A stretch of DNA of 64,000 nucleotides from NCBI GenBank assembly GCA_013397435.1, contig VZRG01000527.1:332625-396624 (forward strand), written 5' to 3'. Position 1 is the first letter of the stretch; every line of letters starts with the position of its first letter. A program made the translations under genes and the position numbers. This DNA is from Erythrocercus mccallii (Eukaryota; Chordata; Aves; Passeriformes; Dicruridae). The notes below the pieces were generated by a model. The model saw only the letters and a list, made by a program, of their open reading frames with translations. It searched no databases and was not told the DNA's origin. This document shows, one piece after another, positions 36,248 to 48,880 of this stretch.

Positions 36248-36378
36248 CCATGTCCCGGGGCTGTGGCACCGGAACACCCGCGCCCACTGGGAACTCTTTT
36301 CTCACAACTGCAGCACCGGAGACTCAGCCCAGCCACGTCCCGGGGCCGCAGCAGCGAAGCACCCGCGCCCCTGGGAAC
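36248..36378 (-). repeat. Direct repeat in the U3 of the GC-rich LTR
   Basis: 36248-36294 and 36333-36378 share CCA-YGTCCCGGGGC, CACCCGCGCCC and CTGGGAAC at a spacing of about 85 bp. Repeated modules upstream of a TATA box are typical of retroviral U3 enhancers; enhancer function here is inference. Confidence 0.7.
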
Positions 36379-36460
36379 GCAGCGCAGCTACGGCCGAGGG
36401 CCACGGCAACGCCAGGGGCAGCCCCCGCCTCCACCGAGGATTCGTTCGTGATATGTAACA

Positions 36461-37937
36461 CTGTGGGGAAAGGAATGCAGTGTGCAGGGATGGACCAAAT
36501 GTTCTCCAGAGGCTTGATCTTACCTCTCATGAACGAAAATGCAAGATCCCAGCTATGCTAGTACTAACCAGCTCAAATAGGAGAAATGCTATTTGCTGGT
36601 TTACTGGTTCAGTGGCAGATTTTTCAAGGTATTGTTTAAAGTATCAACAGTTGTCTACACGCATTCACAGCAGGCTTGTCCCTGTTTCTCACTTTTCCTA
36701 CCTGCATGCAGCTGTGGAGACACAAACTACAGATTTTTCAGTAACTTTGCACTAACTTTCCCCATTTCATCCAGCAGTTTCTCCCTTTTATTTTTTTAAT
36801 TAGTTTTGGGTTGGTGAGGCCCATTAGAGGCAATAATTAAGACAGTCTTATTTTAAGGTTACAGATAACTTGCAGGATTTTAGTTCTTTTAAAATGAAAT
36901 TCAATTTCTCATACTACTACCATTGAAAAAACATTTGTGATCCCAAATTTTTTCAACTTTCAATTTTTTTCTTGTAAAACTACTAAAGGTAAAAACAGGA
37001 ACGTGATATACTATGGTCCACACACTGCAGCAAGATATAAACACTTGATTGTGTCCTACCGACAGGACTATTTTAGGCTTTAATTATACGAGCTGTCCTT
37101 GCTCATTAGCCATATACTACTGAAGTGCAACAAAAATAAGTGATTCATTGCTGACACATGGCATTTCATGAGCAGTCATTAATTAGCAAAGTAGCGCTTG
37201 GATATAAATCAGTGAAGAGCATCAGCAAGTGGAACTTTAATCAGAGATCACCCTTAACCCTCCTCTTCTTGTGCACCTCTGTGGCATCCAGAGGCTGATC
37301 TCCAGTGGAAGCACAACGCAACCCCCCAGCAGCAGAGCACTCCTTGCAAATCATCACCAGTGTTGTGAACCACCAGAGCTCCAGCTGCAGCTGTGTTCAC
37401 ATACACCAGCCAGCACCAACACCTGCTGGAATGGGGTAGCCCACCAAGCAGGAAATGGAGTGTTTTCTTCCTGAAATCAAGAAAAAAGGAAATTTGCTCC
37501 TAGTCAAACACCTTCAAATGACCTTTTCATCACTGAAGTTTGGAGGCTGGATGGGAGTAGAAGTACAGTGGGCTTGCCTGCTGCATGCAGCCCTTTGTTC
37601 CTCTCCAATCCTTCTGAAGACTGGCAAGCATGTTCATTCAGCATGGATGTATTTGCAATTTTGACATAAAGTGCATTGAGTGCAATGGACAAGAACAAGC
37701 TGAGGGCTTCACAGTAAACCACTCTAGGTTCTTTACCAGATACACAAAGCAGGCTCCTCTGCCTAAGTGGAGGTAAACCAGCTCAAACTTTATCCTATTT
37801 GCATCAGTGGACATAGAAGGAAGGTCATGCTGCTTTTGCTGTTGAAGAATGCTGAGACCAGACTGATAATCCCAAAGGTAAACACTTTGAGAATGTGAAA
37901 AACAGTGTATCCTGACAGGAACTTTCACTGGTGAGAA
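36461..37937. other. Non-coding stretch with a conserved-looking block
   Basis: No gene recognised. The part at about 37040-37260 is rich in homeodomain-type sites (TTTAATTA, GCTCATTAGC, CATTAATTAGC) and resembles a conserved non-coding element. The frames near 37270-37970 show no domain. Confidence 0.5.
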
Positions 37938-38417
37938 TGTGGCAGTAGTTCCAGATAAAAGAACCAACAAGTGATAGTAGTGATAACTTATCTAAGGCTG
38001 CTGAGCTGATATAGCTGGCCTAGAAACTGACAGTCAATCACTTATTATAAAGGCACAGTTGCACTTCTTAACAGAAGGGACTTCTAGCATACTCCTGCTA
38101 GGAGTGCATGTGGAGATTCCTCCCTTGAGAGGGGATACTCCACAAGGTTATACCTCGAGACTGAGTGAAAGATACTTGGCCACAATCATTGGTAGTGGTT
38201 ACATCAATCTCTCCTAATAATTATTTTGCTGGCTTTGAAATTATTGGTTTAATAAGTAGTCTACTATACTTGTAGCTTTTACTATCTATACTGTGTAGTA
38301 ACTTATTCAGACTAAAGTATTTTAGTCAAATCATTATTATCATCAATTTAAATAAATAATTCATTGGTTTGCCATCCTTAATCCTGCAGGATGAAGTTGT
38401 ATAAAGGCTCAATTACA
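37938..38417 (+). mobile_element. Probable ERV LTR, boundaries uncertain
   Basis: The plus strand has a TATA box (TATAAA, 38046-38051), then GGAGATTCCTCCCTTGAGAG, GGTTATACCTCGAGACTGAG, TGAAAGATACTTGGCCAC and GGTAGTGGTTACATCAAT. This order I associate with the R/U5 part of a songbird LTR. An AATAAA signal follows (38351-38356) and then CATCCTTAATCCTGCAGGAT. A TG at 37938 and a CA at 38417 are possible ends, but no target-site duplication matched, so the 5' limit is a guess. No viral genes flank it. Confidence 0.45.
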
Positions 38418-41400
38418 CCTGTATAATCCTGTAGACATAAAACATTGACCAAGTCTGGGACTAGGATTGGATCCAGCCACACCTAGACTCCTCCCTGAGC
38501 AGTTCAGAAAGCCAGGGGGTCCTTTCTGCACCTTGTGACTGAACTGGAGATTATCGCTGATAATCTTGTCTGAAGCTTCTATGCACATGACAGTATGTAA
38601 CAGTGCTTTAAAAAGAACAAGTAAATAAAGGTGAAAGTATAAAAGCAAGAGCATGAGATCTTTCAATGCCATGTCATGTAACCTTTTTTGCTAATACAAA
38701 TGGACTTCTGTTTGATAAATTTCACTACCGTGGAAATCAATGGAATTAATGATTTGTCCATTCTGCCAGAAGGCTAGGATAATTCTCTGTTCTATTTTCC
38801 AATCCCAAGAACTGGAAAATCAAACTTTTACAAACAGAGCTTTGTAGTCCCCTCAGAGTTAGTGAAAGAGGCATTTATCTACATGACATTACAAAACTGG
38901 AGAATGTTGTTTACCCTAAAAGACTGCACTTTAAAGGGTTTCAGAGCACTTTTGTAAGTTCATGCAGTGATTCAGTGTATTGCAGTAGGGCCACCATCCT
39001 TTGTAGGAATTGTATTTACGAGAGAGATATGTTCTGGTTTCAGCATAGGCTGATTATGTATTCAGGATATATTTGCAGATACCTAAGGCTACCAGGTATT
39101 GAACCAGAAGAGTATAAAAATCAAATCCTCTTTCAAAAGTTACTGTTATTTTCCACAGCTGGAACATCAATTTAAAATTTTAGGGGAACTGCTTCCTTTT
39201 TAAAGTGATGCTGTAAAGAGAAATTTCCACTGGTAGGTGACGGAGAACAATTTATTCATCCTTTTGTAGCTATGCTGTTCTATCATAGATGAAGAGTTAT
39301 TAGACAGCAGATCAAGGCAACCCCCTTCCTGCAATGGTCCTACTCTCTCTGCAGGAACATATCAGAAATACTGTGCCAGCTCTACTCATGAAATTATTTT
39401 AGAGGCAATTTATCACATAGAAAGCCTTAGGGAGATTTTTAGAGGAGTTGTAAGGAGCAGGCAGTCCTTCAGAAGAAACTACAGATTCCACTAAAACAAC
39501 AACAAAACCAGGTGAGATCTCATAATGTGAGGGAATTCTGGTGATTCCTGCCCTGAGCTGACCTTTACAGTGTTATTCTGGACTACTGGGGGAGAGCAGA
39601 TGTTTACAGATGCAACAGCATACTAAGGTTGTTAGTATCTATCTACAGGTAAAATAGTTTGTTATTTGAGAATTCATACTTGTAACATCACAGCTATAAA
39701 TGCAAACAGTGAGATCTAAAGCAGAGGTACCTAAAAAGGATCTATGCAGTAAGCACTGGCTCATGGGTTCTAGAAAAGGCAGCCCCAGGTGCAGTTTGGA
39801 GAATAGCCAGTCCAGTCTGACAGGAAGGACCAGGAAAGGTCAGAGGCATGAGGTCCAGCTCCATTAGCTACATCAGTTCAGATCCATAGCAAAGTTTAGC
39901 CATCACACTGAGATGTGTCTCAGCCTGAGGGGATCAGGGGATCAATAAGCAAATGCAAACGCCTTTACCCTCAAGCAACCAGTTAAATTCTTTTCCTAAA
40001 CGTTGTCATCAGTTGATCCAAGCCTTTAATTTGCTTTCTGAGCCAGTGTGAGGGTGTTTTGAATTCAGCTTCACAGACAGATGCAATGTCATGGCTGCAG
40101 ATCCTGAATGGCAATAGTAAGACCGAGACCAACGATTTAACAAACACCAAAACACTTCACTTTCTGTGGTGGATAATGAAGAATAAAGGTGACATTTATA
40201 AAGTAAGACACGGATTCGAATTTGGCTTCCTTGCACAGGCACCTTTCTTTTCCAAATTGCCTCACAGTACAATTCCTCTTTTACAAATCTGGAGATCAAA
40301 CAGGCCTGCATTTCCAACTCTCCAGTATTCCCTACAAAAGCCAAAGCTATATAGGAAACACTGGTACAGAACTCTGCAACATTTTTATTTAAAACAAACT
40401 GCCTGAGGAGTGAAATTTAATTGCTACACTTGCAGCAATGATTCATCAAATCGTTGCTGTTTACTTCTGTGCAAGAAAAAATATCTTCTTATTCTTGTGT
40501 GTTATTATTTCTTAAAACTAAATAGCATGCAAGAAAAAAAGACCTTTTTTTCCCAACATAATGATCAATCCTGTAAAAACCCAGGGAGGGTTACTATTGA
40601 AGTTTCACATTAAATGAAAAGTATACCGTCTTTTGATACAGCCTGAGGCACATTTTCCTCACCATTAAAATGGACCAGGAGTACTATGGGGTCAATAATT
40701 ATTTACACAAAGTAATAAACAGTATAGAATTTAGTAGACATTAGAATAGATTAGTTCTAAATTTTGCACTAAAATTTTAGCAAACAGCAAAGTTTCCTGA
40801 AAACATAGAGCAGCCTCTGCAAATTAGTAAGAAACACACTACGCACATACATTACATACATTTTTGTGCACATACATTACAAATTTTGTTAGTTTATGAA
40901 TGTCTCATTTAAAATTACCCTTAGAACACCTCTAAGGACATTAACACCATGCTAACAAATAAATCAATTCCAGGTCTTTTAGAGATATCAACTGACCTAC
41001 CTAGTTTGTAGGTGCTTCTAATGCATGCTGCTAAATTGTATTTGTGGCTTGGTTTATGTTTCAGGTATTTCTGTGTCACAAGAAATGGAAGACATTTTAT
41101 AAAGTAAAGACCAGGCAAATTCAGCACCTCAACTTGTAATTGAGGCTAAGCATATAACACAATTCAAAACTTATTTCTCTATGAGTTTGTAAGGGTGTTG
41201 CTTTAAGATCATGCAGATATCTATTTGAGACTCAGATGAGATATCACATGGAAGCCAAGTCCTACACACGTTTGCTACAAAATTGCTTCACCTGCCTTTA
41301 AGACACAAGAGACGGGACACAGGACTGTAAATCTATATTTAGATATATTCTTATATATCTATATTCTCCTATATTGTTATGATCCTTGGAAACTCATTAA

Positions 41401-43735
41401 TGGCTTCCATAAATGCATTGGATTATTATGTTGTAAACCGGTGTTCAAACACACATGTGCTAAACCACGAACACCTTCATATTCTGTTCTTGTTGATTGC
41501 TGGCAATTACACTCATATATCTAAAGATCTACCAAAGAAATTCACTGCAGCTCCTGTTCCTACTGAAACACCACATGTGACTTTAGGGAACTCATTTACT
41601 CCATCTCAGCTATTGTGGCCTTTTGTGAGAACAGAACATTCCAGATGTCTGGAGACTACACTTACATGCTCTGCATGGTATGAGTATAATCAAGAAACAG
41701 GGAATGTATAGATTTCAGCATGACAACTTGTCCAAATCTAAGCATGACACTTAGATAAGTGTATGTAAGTCAGTGCAGCCACACTCCTGAGATTTGCTGA
41801 TCATAAGGAGGCAGGTAGACAACAGGCAGATAGAACAAGTGCACCTGAACAGGCAGATAAATACACTTGTAAGAGCCACAAACAGTTTAAAATAACCCCT
41901 TCAAAAACTGAAAACTATCACATACAACTTTGTTGAAAAAATGGGCCAAACTCCTTATACTCTGTACCTCCATGTCCCCCACCACCACTTCATGGAGGAT
42001 GAAATTATATATTTGTTTAGCACTTGACATGTCTCAAACATGGTGAACTCTGCAGTTGCTCAGCCAGAAGTCACAGCAGGCAGAGGAGGAGACTGAAAAT
42101 GTGAAACAGGATGAAAATACAACATGAGCAAAAATTGTGCCAAGAGCTCTGCCTCTGAAATGCTCCTTGTCCCTGCATCTGAGTTACCAATGGTGAGTTA
42201 CAAAGAGAAAAGCATGGCTACTATGAAATGACATCAGAGTAAACCCTAGAGAAAGGAAATATGAGACCAATGCAATTTTAGATATATCTATTTTATTTCT
42301 CTGATGGAAAGCTGTATTCCCTGAATGTATGAAGTACTTTCTACCTCTCTTGCAGACAACTGATTTGAATTATACAGAGGTCTCAGGGGTATATGCATTG
42401 TTTCTCTTCTTTATTTTTGATGCATACATCCTTATTTTCATCTGTGATATAGGAATTATTGCTCCAAGAAGGCAGATTTGCCACTAAGCCTCTACATATT
42501 TACTAGCCATATCCTAAGAAACTAGCATATATTCCCCCAGTTGCATATTTAAGAGAGATTGAGTATGTATTGTTATTCATTGGTCCATTTTAGTTTTTTC
42601 TTTTGCCTATTTTTATGACATTTCATTGTTAAAAGAAAAAAAAAGATACTACCAGTAAATCATCTGTTACCATTTATATGTACATAGCCTAGCTGCAGAT
42701 AAGTCTTCCTTCTCCTTCTGAATTTCAGATTTTATCTTTCTATAACATCTGTGTATCCTGAATTCAAAATATAACATGACCTTTATTTTCTTAGTCTGCT
42801 ATAACCTCTGGGATAGAACCAATGATTTTTTTTTCCATAAAAGCCAATTCAGATGTTAATTAAGCTGGATACAGCAATTGGCTGATTCATATAAGTGAAG
42901 TGAACAAACAAAGCTCTCAGTCAGATTCATTTTATGAGTTTACAAAAGAAAAAAAACTGAAAAAATTATACATATCTATTACTGAAACCAGAACTGCACT
43001 CATGAAAATGAGTGCAATTAACAGATTGGATCCTAGATTTAAGAGCCCAGACCTAGATCCACCAGACATGACAATCTATCTGGAAGCTCTCACCACTGCC
43101 CCACAAAAAAACTGACAGATGCTCATGAGAATCATTACAAAATTTTCTGGCTAATCACTAACAATTTCAAAACAGACGCTTAAGTCTCTACTTTAACTCA
43201 AACTGCATTCAACAACTGAGGACATAATAAAACTGGATCAGGTGGGTATTTAAAAGTATAAATCATAAAATGGTGTGTCAAAGTGATGTTTTCCCAGTGA
43301 TAAGAGAGTAGGAAAATATAATAGTGGATAAATGGTCTGTGTGGGAAGAAGATACAATACATTGTAGCCAGCTTCCCATTGATGTTAAAAATGAAGGGCA
43401 TTGAATTTAAAGGAGAGGCAGGAGAAAATACATCTTACAGGATTTAAATGGCACAGTCCAGAGATCATTTCATTAGCAGTTTTGAATAATATGATACTCA
43501 TTTTGCCAAAGTTTATGACTAAAAAAAAAATCAAAATAATTTATGAAACCATTATTAAAACATTTCAGCTTCTGAAGACTTCTTTTACAGGGTATCTTTT
43601 TTAATTGACCATAAATATGTCAATGCAATTTCATTAAAGCCATAATGAAAGTCATCAGTAGCAATGGTGGGAAATGGGTTCATTTGACAATTTACAAAAC
43701 AAGACCTGTCAGTATTCCTCTTGCTTTTCCTAATG
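38418..43735. other. Non-coding stretch, no gene seen
   Basis: AT-rich unique-looking DNA. A 14-bp direct repeat GCACATACATTACA occurs at 40843-40856 and 40868-40881. No exon or repeat family recognised. Confidence 0.6.
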
Positions 43736-44361
43736 ACACTTCAGGCATTTGGACTACTTTCCCAGGGGAAAAAGCAGATAAAATGAAAACATGGCTTCCC
43801 CCTAGTAACGTGAGAGTGTGTTGAACAGCTTTGTGACTGTGTGCTTTCTAGGAACGGGCATTTGGCACAGTGGAAGGCAACAACCTCTTCTGAAATAAAC
43901 CAGGTAATATTCAGGCCGAAAAAGGGGCTTGATACCTGCCTCCTCCCTGTGTGGCTGCTCTTCAAGGGGGAAGCACAGCAGCTCATTTCCAAAGGCACTT
44001 CCTGGGTAGAGGAGCTCCACATGGCCATAGGAAAGAGGGATTGGAGAGTGACAGAGGACCCAAAGGGCCAACATGCATCTCTAGGTCAGCTCCCCAGGGA
44101 GGAGAGGTGCTCCCCACCACAGAGGCAGAGCACCAGGAGCTGGGTGACCAGCACTGGGTGCTGGCAAGGCTCCCTAGGGATTTGCCCAGTTTCTCTTTTT
44201 CTCCTTCTGAGGTCCCAATGACAGCCATCAGCAGGGACAGGCTATTTGGCACTCTTCATTTGTCACAAGACCCTAACTTGGTAAGGCAAACTGTAATTTT
44301 TCCATCCTTGAATCCAGAAACCATAGGACATGGCAAAGGCATTGCTAGAAAACATTTTTAA
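43736..44361. other. GC-richer patch with overlapping open frames, no gene supported
   Basis: Frames of 126 and 136 codons on the plus strand (43841-44221 and 43951-44361) overlap frames of 89-95 codons on the minus strand. Overlap on both strands, without any recognisable domain, points to stop-codon scarcity in GC-richer DNA. An old unrecognised repeat or a non-coding RNA exon is possible. Confidence 0.45.
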
Positions 44362-47300
44362 AATAATTTCTATTGAATCCAGTGCATTTTATGAGGTTTT
44401 GACCAAAATGCTCTTAAAATCTTGACAAACTATCTCCTTTTCTAAATATACTTCTTCTTCCCATTTCCCCTACATCCCAAGGGGGAGCCAGTCTAGGATA
44501 TTAAATGACATGGACTGAAGCTACATTATGGATATAATTTCTCCTACTAGCTGAAAAAAATTAGAGGAAAAGAGAGGAACACATATTAATTCACAATTCC
44601 CTCAGGAGAAATAGTTCCAGCCTCAGCCTCCCTCATATATACTATTGCTCCAAGGGTTGCCTTCATTAAAGAATATTCCAAGTGTAAACAAGTAAGTCTG
44701 TATTTCCTCAATATTGAAACAACACATTTTAGCTCTGATTTATCTGAATTCTTCTGGCCTCTTCTAACCTAAGGAAAATCAAGCAAGAAAGCAGCAAACA
44801 AACACATCATACTGCTGCCACCTTACCACTGCGCATTTTAATCTTACAATCACTAAATACTTGAAACCTGTCACATCATGAAACACCACAAAAAGCCAAG
44901 CAGAACGAAAATATTGTGTCACTAGAGATACACAGCTTAAGCTCAGGCTCATGAAGAAAAATAGTTTTACAGTTTTCCTGAAGAATTACACATAATTGGA
45001 TAGCCCCTATGGTGGAGCTGCCTCTTTCTCTGCTGGGACTGAACAAATCACTTGCTGCAAGGAATGACTTAGTGTCTGGCAGTGGGATTAGAAATACTCT
45101 CTCTCTGTGTCACAACCGAGACTGGACACGGCCTTCATGTTAACACATCTTGTGTTTGAGCTCCTGCAGTCCACATGCAGGTAGTTTTTGTGATGGAATT
45201 CATTCACGGGAAAGCACAGTTTGGGACAGTTTAAGGTTTGCTTTACGAAAGTTCTCTATTATCAATTACTATGAAATATGCAGGAATTGCCTCAGTGCTG
45301 GTCAGATAATTTAAGAATTGACTGTTCTTTTTCCATGAATTTAAAACTGGAACCATTTTTGGGAGCTTGTCTGGTCACACACAGGCAAGATATTTAATGA
45401 AATTGGAGAATAATCCAAAGTGCCAGCAAGGAGGTAACGTGGGCACTTAGATTGTGGGAAATCTTCAGAATCCTTTGAACACATTGTTGAAACACATTTT
45501 AGTCAAAAAATACCATCCTCTGCAGCCCAAAATGTGCCAGACAATGCACCTCAAGCTTTTGCTTAATCCAAGACAGTCCTCTGAGATCAGTCATCCTGAC
45601 TACTGGCACACCTGCCCCAGAATGGAGATGCTGGAAGCTGTGCACTCCCTCAGCTGGAGTCAGTCTGCTGGTGGATTCCCCCAGAGTCCCTTTTGGTGGC
45701 AGATGCCAGCAACTGCTCAGGGAAAATGGCTTTGCTGCCCATTTCTGCTGGAGGTGGGAGTAAAAGTGACAACATCAGTCTCAGCGAGCTGAAATGCCCT
45801 GTCCTGGGAGCTTGTCATTTGGCACAAGTTTCAAAATCAGAAAATTGCTTCTACCCCAAATAATAGTCAAATTAAATCCAGAGAGGGAGGGAAGGGGAGG
45901 TTATTTCATATTATGGAAGCTTCTCTTTTAGCTTAGGGGTCACAAATATATCCACAGTACCTGTGGTTTGCAAACATGCCCTTTGCTTGGCTCCAAAACT
46001 GCCATGCCATCTTTCATTTCCACCCTGCTTCCCTCTCCAAAGAAACTAATAGCTTTCCAACTCATCAGAATTAATTTGGACACGATGAATTTCAATCAAA
46101 CAAAGCTCCCAAAATGTATTTTTAACACTTCTGATTGAACAATGCAGTGAGTAGAACTGGTTGGGAAGACTGACAGAGACCTACTCGGGGGAATTTCTCC
46201 TGCAAAGGAAATAAATAGAATGTTGTTAGGTACTTTTGCACTGCATAATCAGTTTGCACTGTTAGCATCCCCAGACAGTGATATGTGTACAGAGGGTGCT
46301 GCAGTTGGGATCATTACTCCTCACTGGCAAAAGCTGCAGCAGCATCTTTCTGACACTAGTTTCCTGCAAGAGACCCAGAGGACAGAACAGCAGTAGATTA
46401 TAAAATTGCTGTGAGCATAAAGTTGTTGTCCTCTCTCCAGAGTCTGATGACCTCCACAAGCAAAAGGTCCTGAAGGTGTAGTTAATAAACTTCAGATCTC
46501 TATCTTGCCAGTGAGGACACTGTCCTGGAAATGGAGACTTGGATCCTCCTCCAACTCCAAGGACCATCCACAGATTCTGCATGAAATAGTCATTGGGTAA
46601 AACATGGAAATAGCCAACAAGCAGAATGACACGGTTCTGCCAGCCAGGATTCCCCAGAAGTCCTCTCTCTTCCCCATACATCCCCCTCCTGCCCTGCAAA
46701 GCCCCCACTACTCTCTCCTTATTTTAGTACCAGACTGTAGCCTCCTCCACTCTGGAAAGGCATCTCCTGCTATTGCACTCTGTTGTGCTGGGCTCTTCCA
46801 GGAGTAGAATGAGGCACTCACTCACTGTGAATATCCTGAGTCCATAGGAAAAGAGTTCTTTTGCTGTAGCAGAGCTAGAGATTTCAAAACAGAACCTCTT
46901 TCTGCAGCAGAGTTAAAGCAAAGCTTTGGAGGCTTTTTGTGGTGCAAGTTCCTCTAAGTGGAAAGTGCATAATGAGTAGGAGCTGGGTCCGAGTCTTTCA
47001 CCAACACACAGAAAAACAAAGCCTCTGCAAAAATATTTCAGATCTATGATGTAATTTTCCTACATTTGAAAACTGCTCCCACTTCATGGCATTTGAACTA
47101 CGTCTGTCTTCATAACAGAGACTTCCAATCTTCCACGTCAATACATTTAATTGTATAGTGTTCTGGTGTCAGCAAGGACATTGTTTAGAACAGTTACGAA
47201 ACACGTCAGTAAAACATATGCCTATTACATAAATTTCTATGAATGCAGTGGAACTAAAACTGTGCCATTATGCTAATACTATTGAAAACATCTATCTATA

Positions 47301-48880
47301 TGTATATGAATAGATATATGTGTGTGTGAGTAGCTATATTGATATAGCATGTGTACATGTGAAATCCAGCCTACTGCTTCCAGTAGCAAAATTCCCTGTG
47401 GTTGCAAATTACACAGAACTTCATTTTACTTTTAATAAATGCATTTATGGGTATCCTAGCTGAGATTTTGAAGACCACTAGGAGGAACTGGCATCCAAAT
47501 TCCACAAGGAATTTAAAAAAATCTTTGCTTTGCTTTGAAAATTTGTCCGTGTACTCAACTGCATAAATCAGTTGTCATATTCAACTCCAGGTTGCTGTCA
47601 AATTATTGTTCAGTAGCTGTAAAGAATTTCATGTGCACGTTTGTATGAACTTTACTTATGAACATGTTTTCCCAAGAAGCACAGCTGTGAGTGCAAATGT
47701 GCACATCCTGTCCTGACAATTCAGTCCTTATCTTGGACCTCCAATTTAGTCCGTCAAAAAAACCCAATAGCAAACAAACAAAAAAGAATTAAAAAGCCTT
47801 TGCTCAGAGTTCCCCTGGAGTAATATCCAAAATATACTGCTGGGTTTATCCCTGATGAAATCTCGAAACAAAACAAGAAAATCCCTTAGATGAACTCCCT
47901 GGGCCTGAGCAGATTTAGTTTAATTTGCCACAGTCCTTTGTGGAGCTGCTGTTCCCAGGAAAGCAGCAGGTCTTGATCTTGGCCTCTAACAGATGGCCCC
48001 AGCAATATGACAGTAATAGCATCTGACATGTGTTGTTCCAATGATCTCCCTAACTCTCGGAGAAGTATGCAAGCGTTACATACCGTGTGCTGCTTCAGAT
48101 TGCTATTTTTGGCATGCTTCTGCTGGCATATGTTATGATGAACCATTCACAACATCTTACAATTCCATCATAAAATAAAGGGGAAATAAGAGAGTAGGTC
48201 CATAAGGCTATCATTTAACCTTGTTCCCAAGGTAACCTTTCCTTCGCATAAGGATCAGCTCCACAGAAAGCAAAACCCAAACTGCATTTTGAGGGATTAG
48301 CTGTATTGCAGAAAGTGGAGTCCTGGGGGTGGGAGAGACACAGGTTTCTGGAAATATTTATGGCCCAGCTCTTTAAGCGTTTCACAGTGAAGTATAATCA
48401 GAGTTTTCTACAACACATATTAAATAGTGGCAATCTACAATCTGAATGGCACCTAGTGATGAAGGAGCTGTGAGGAAGGTAAGCAGAGAGGACTGAGTGC
48501 CCTGTCAAGATGAAGTTTTCCTGCTAATTACAAGGGTAATGAACATGTCCTTTTTCAAGCCCACAGGATTTTCTTAAGGAACTTGTGACTTTACTCATTG
48601 CCAGGTTTAACAAAATAGGATTTAAGACAGGGAAATGCTTTCAACTCTGAGCAGCAAAACCTAGCTAAAGGAGAAACATCAAGGATTTTCACTAAGTGTA
48701 AGTCACTGAAATGTCTTAGCATCATAAACTACTCTTGACTGCTTTTTTCCACAAATAGAGGACAGCAACAGGGAAACCTGTCTCAGCTGCTTTCCTCCTC
48801 ATTTTTGCAGTTACACCTCCTATCATTTTTCCCCTTAAAAGCTTATCTAGCTCCTCATAAAATTATTGTTATTGCCATGT
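44362..48880. other. Non-coding stretch, no gene seen
   Basis: Unique-looking DNA. The 148-codon minus-strand frame at 46262-46708 has no recognisable motif. A short impure TATA/TATG-type region lies near 47294-47346. Confidence 0.6.

Larger units (their letters stand above)
34810..36460 (-). mobile_element. GC-rich LTR of a second ERV family, split by a nested LTR
   Basis: Removing the inserted element at 34816-35528 and one copy of its duplication restores TGAGAAAAACAGGGCTTTAT on the plus strand, so this LTR ends ...TTTTTCTCA on the minus strand. It begins TGTTACATATCACG at 36460. On the minus strand there is a very GC-rich U3 (about 35830-36450), a TATA box CTATAAAG (35756-35761) and two AATAAA signals (35560-35565 and 35542-35547), a consistent LTR layout of about 934 bp. 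I found no target-site duplication and do not know the family. The 252-, 190- and 170-codon frames on both strands are a by-product of CpG-rich U3 sequence. A CpG-island promoter and first exon of a host gene is an alternative for the GC-rich part. Confidence 0.65.

Noticed and set aside
35693..36451. 252-codon plus-strand open frame, the longest in the window
   Set aside because: It lies in the CpG-rich U3 of a minus-strand LTR and overlaps frames of 190 and 170 codons in other frames and on the other strand. The product is proline/glycine/alanine/arginine-rich with no domain, as expected from composition.
43841..44361. Overlapping 126- and 136-codon frames as a gene
   Set aside because: Frames of similar length exist on the opposite strand, and no domain or exon signal is visible.
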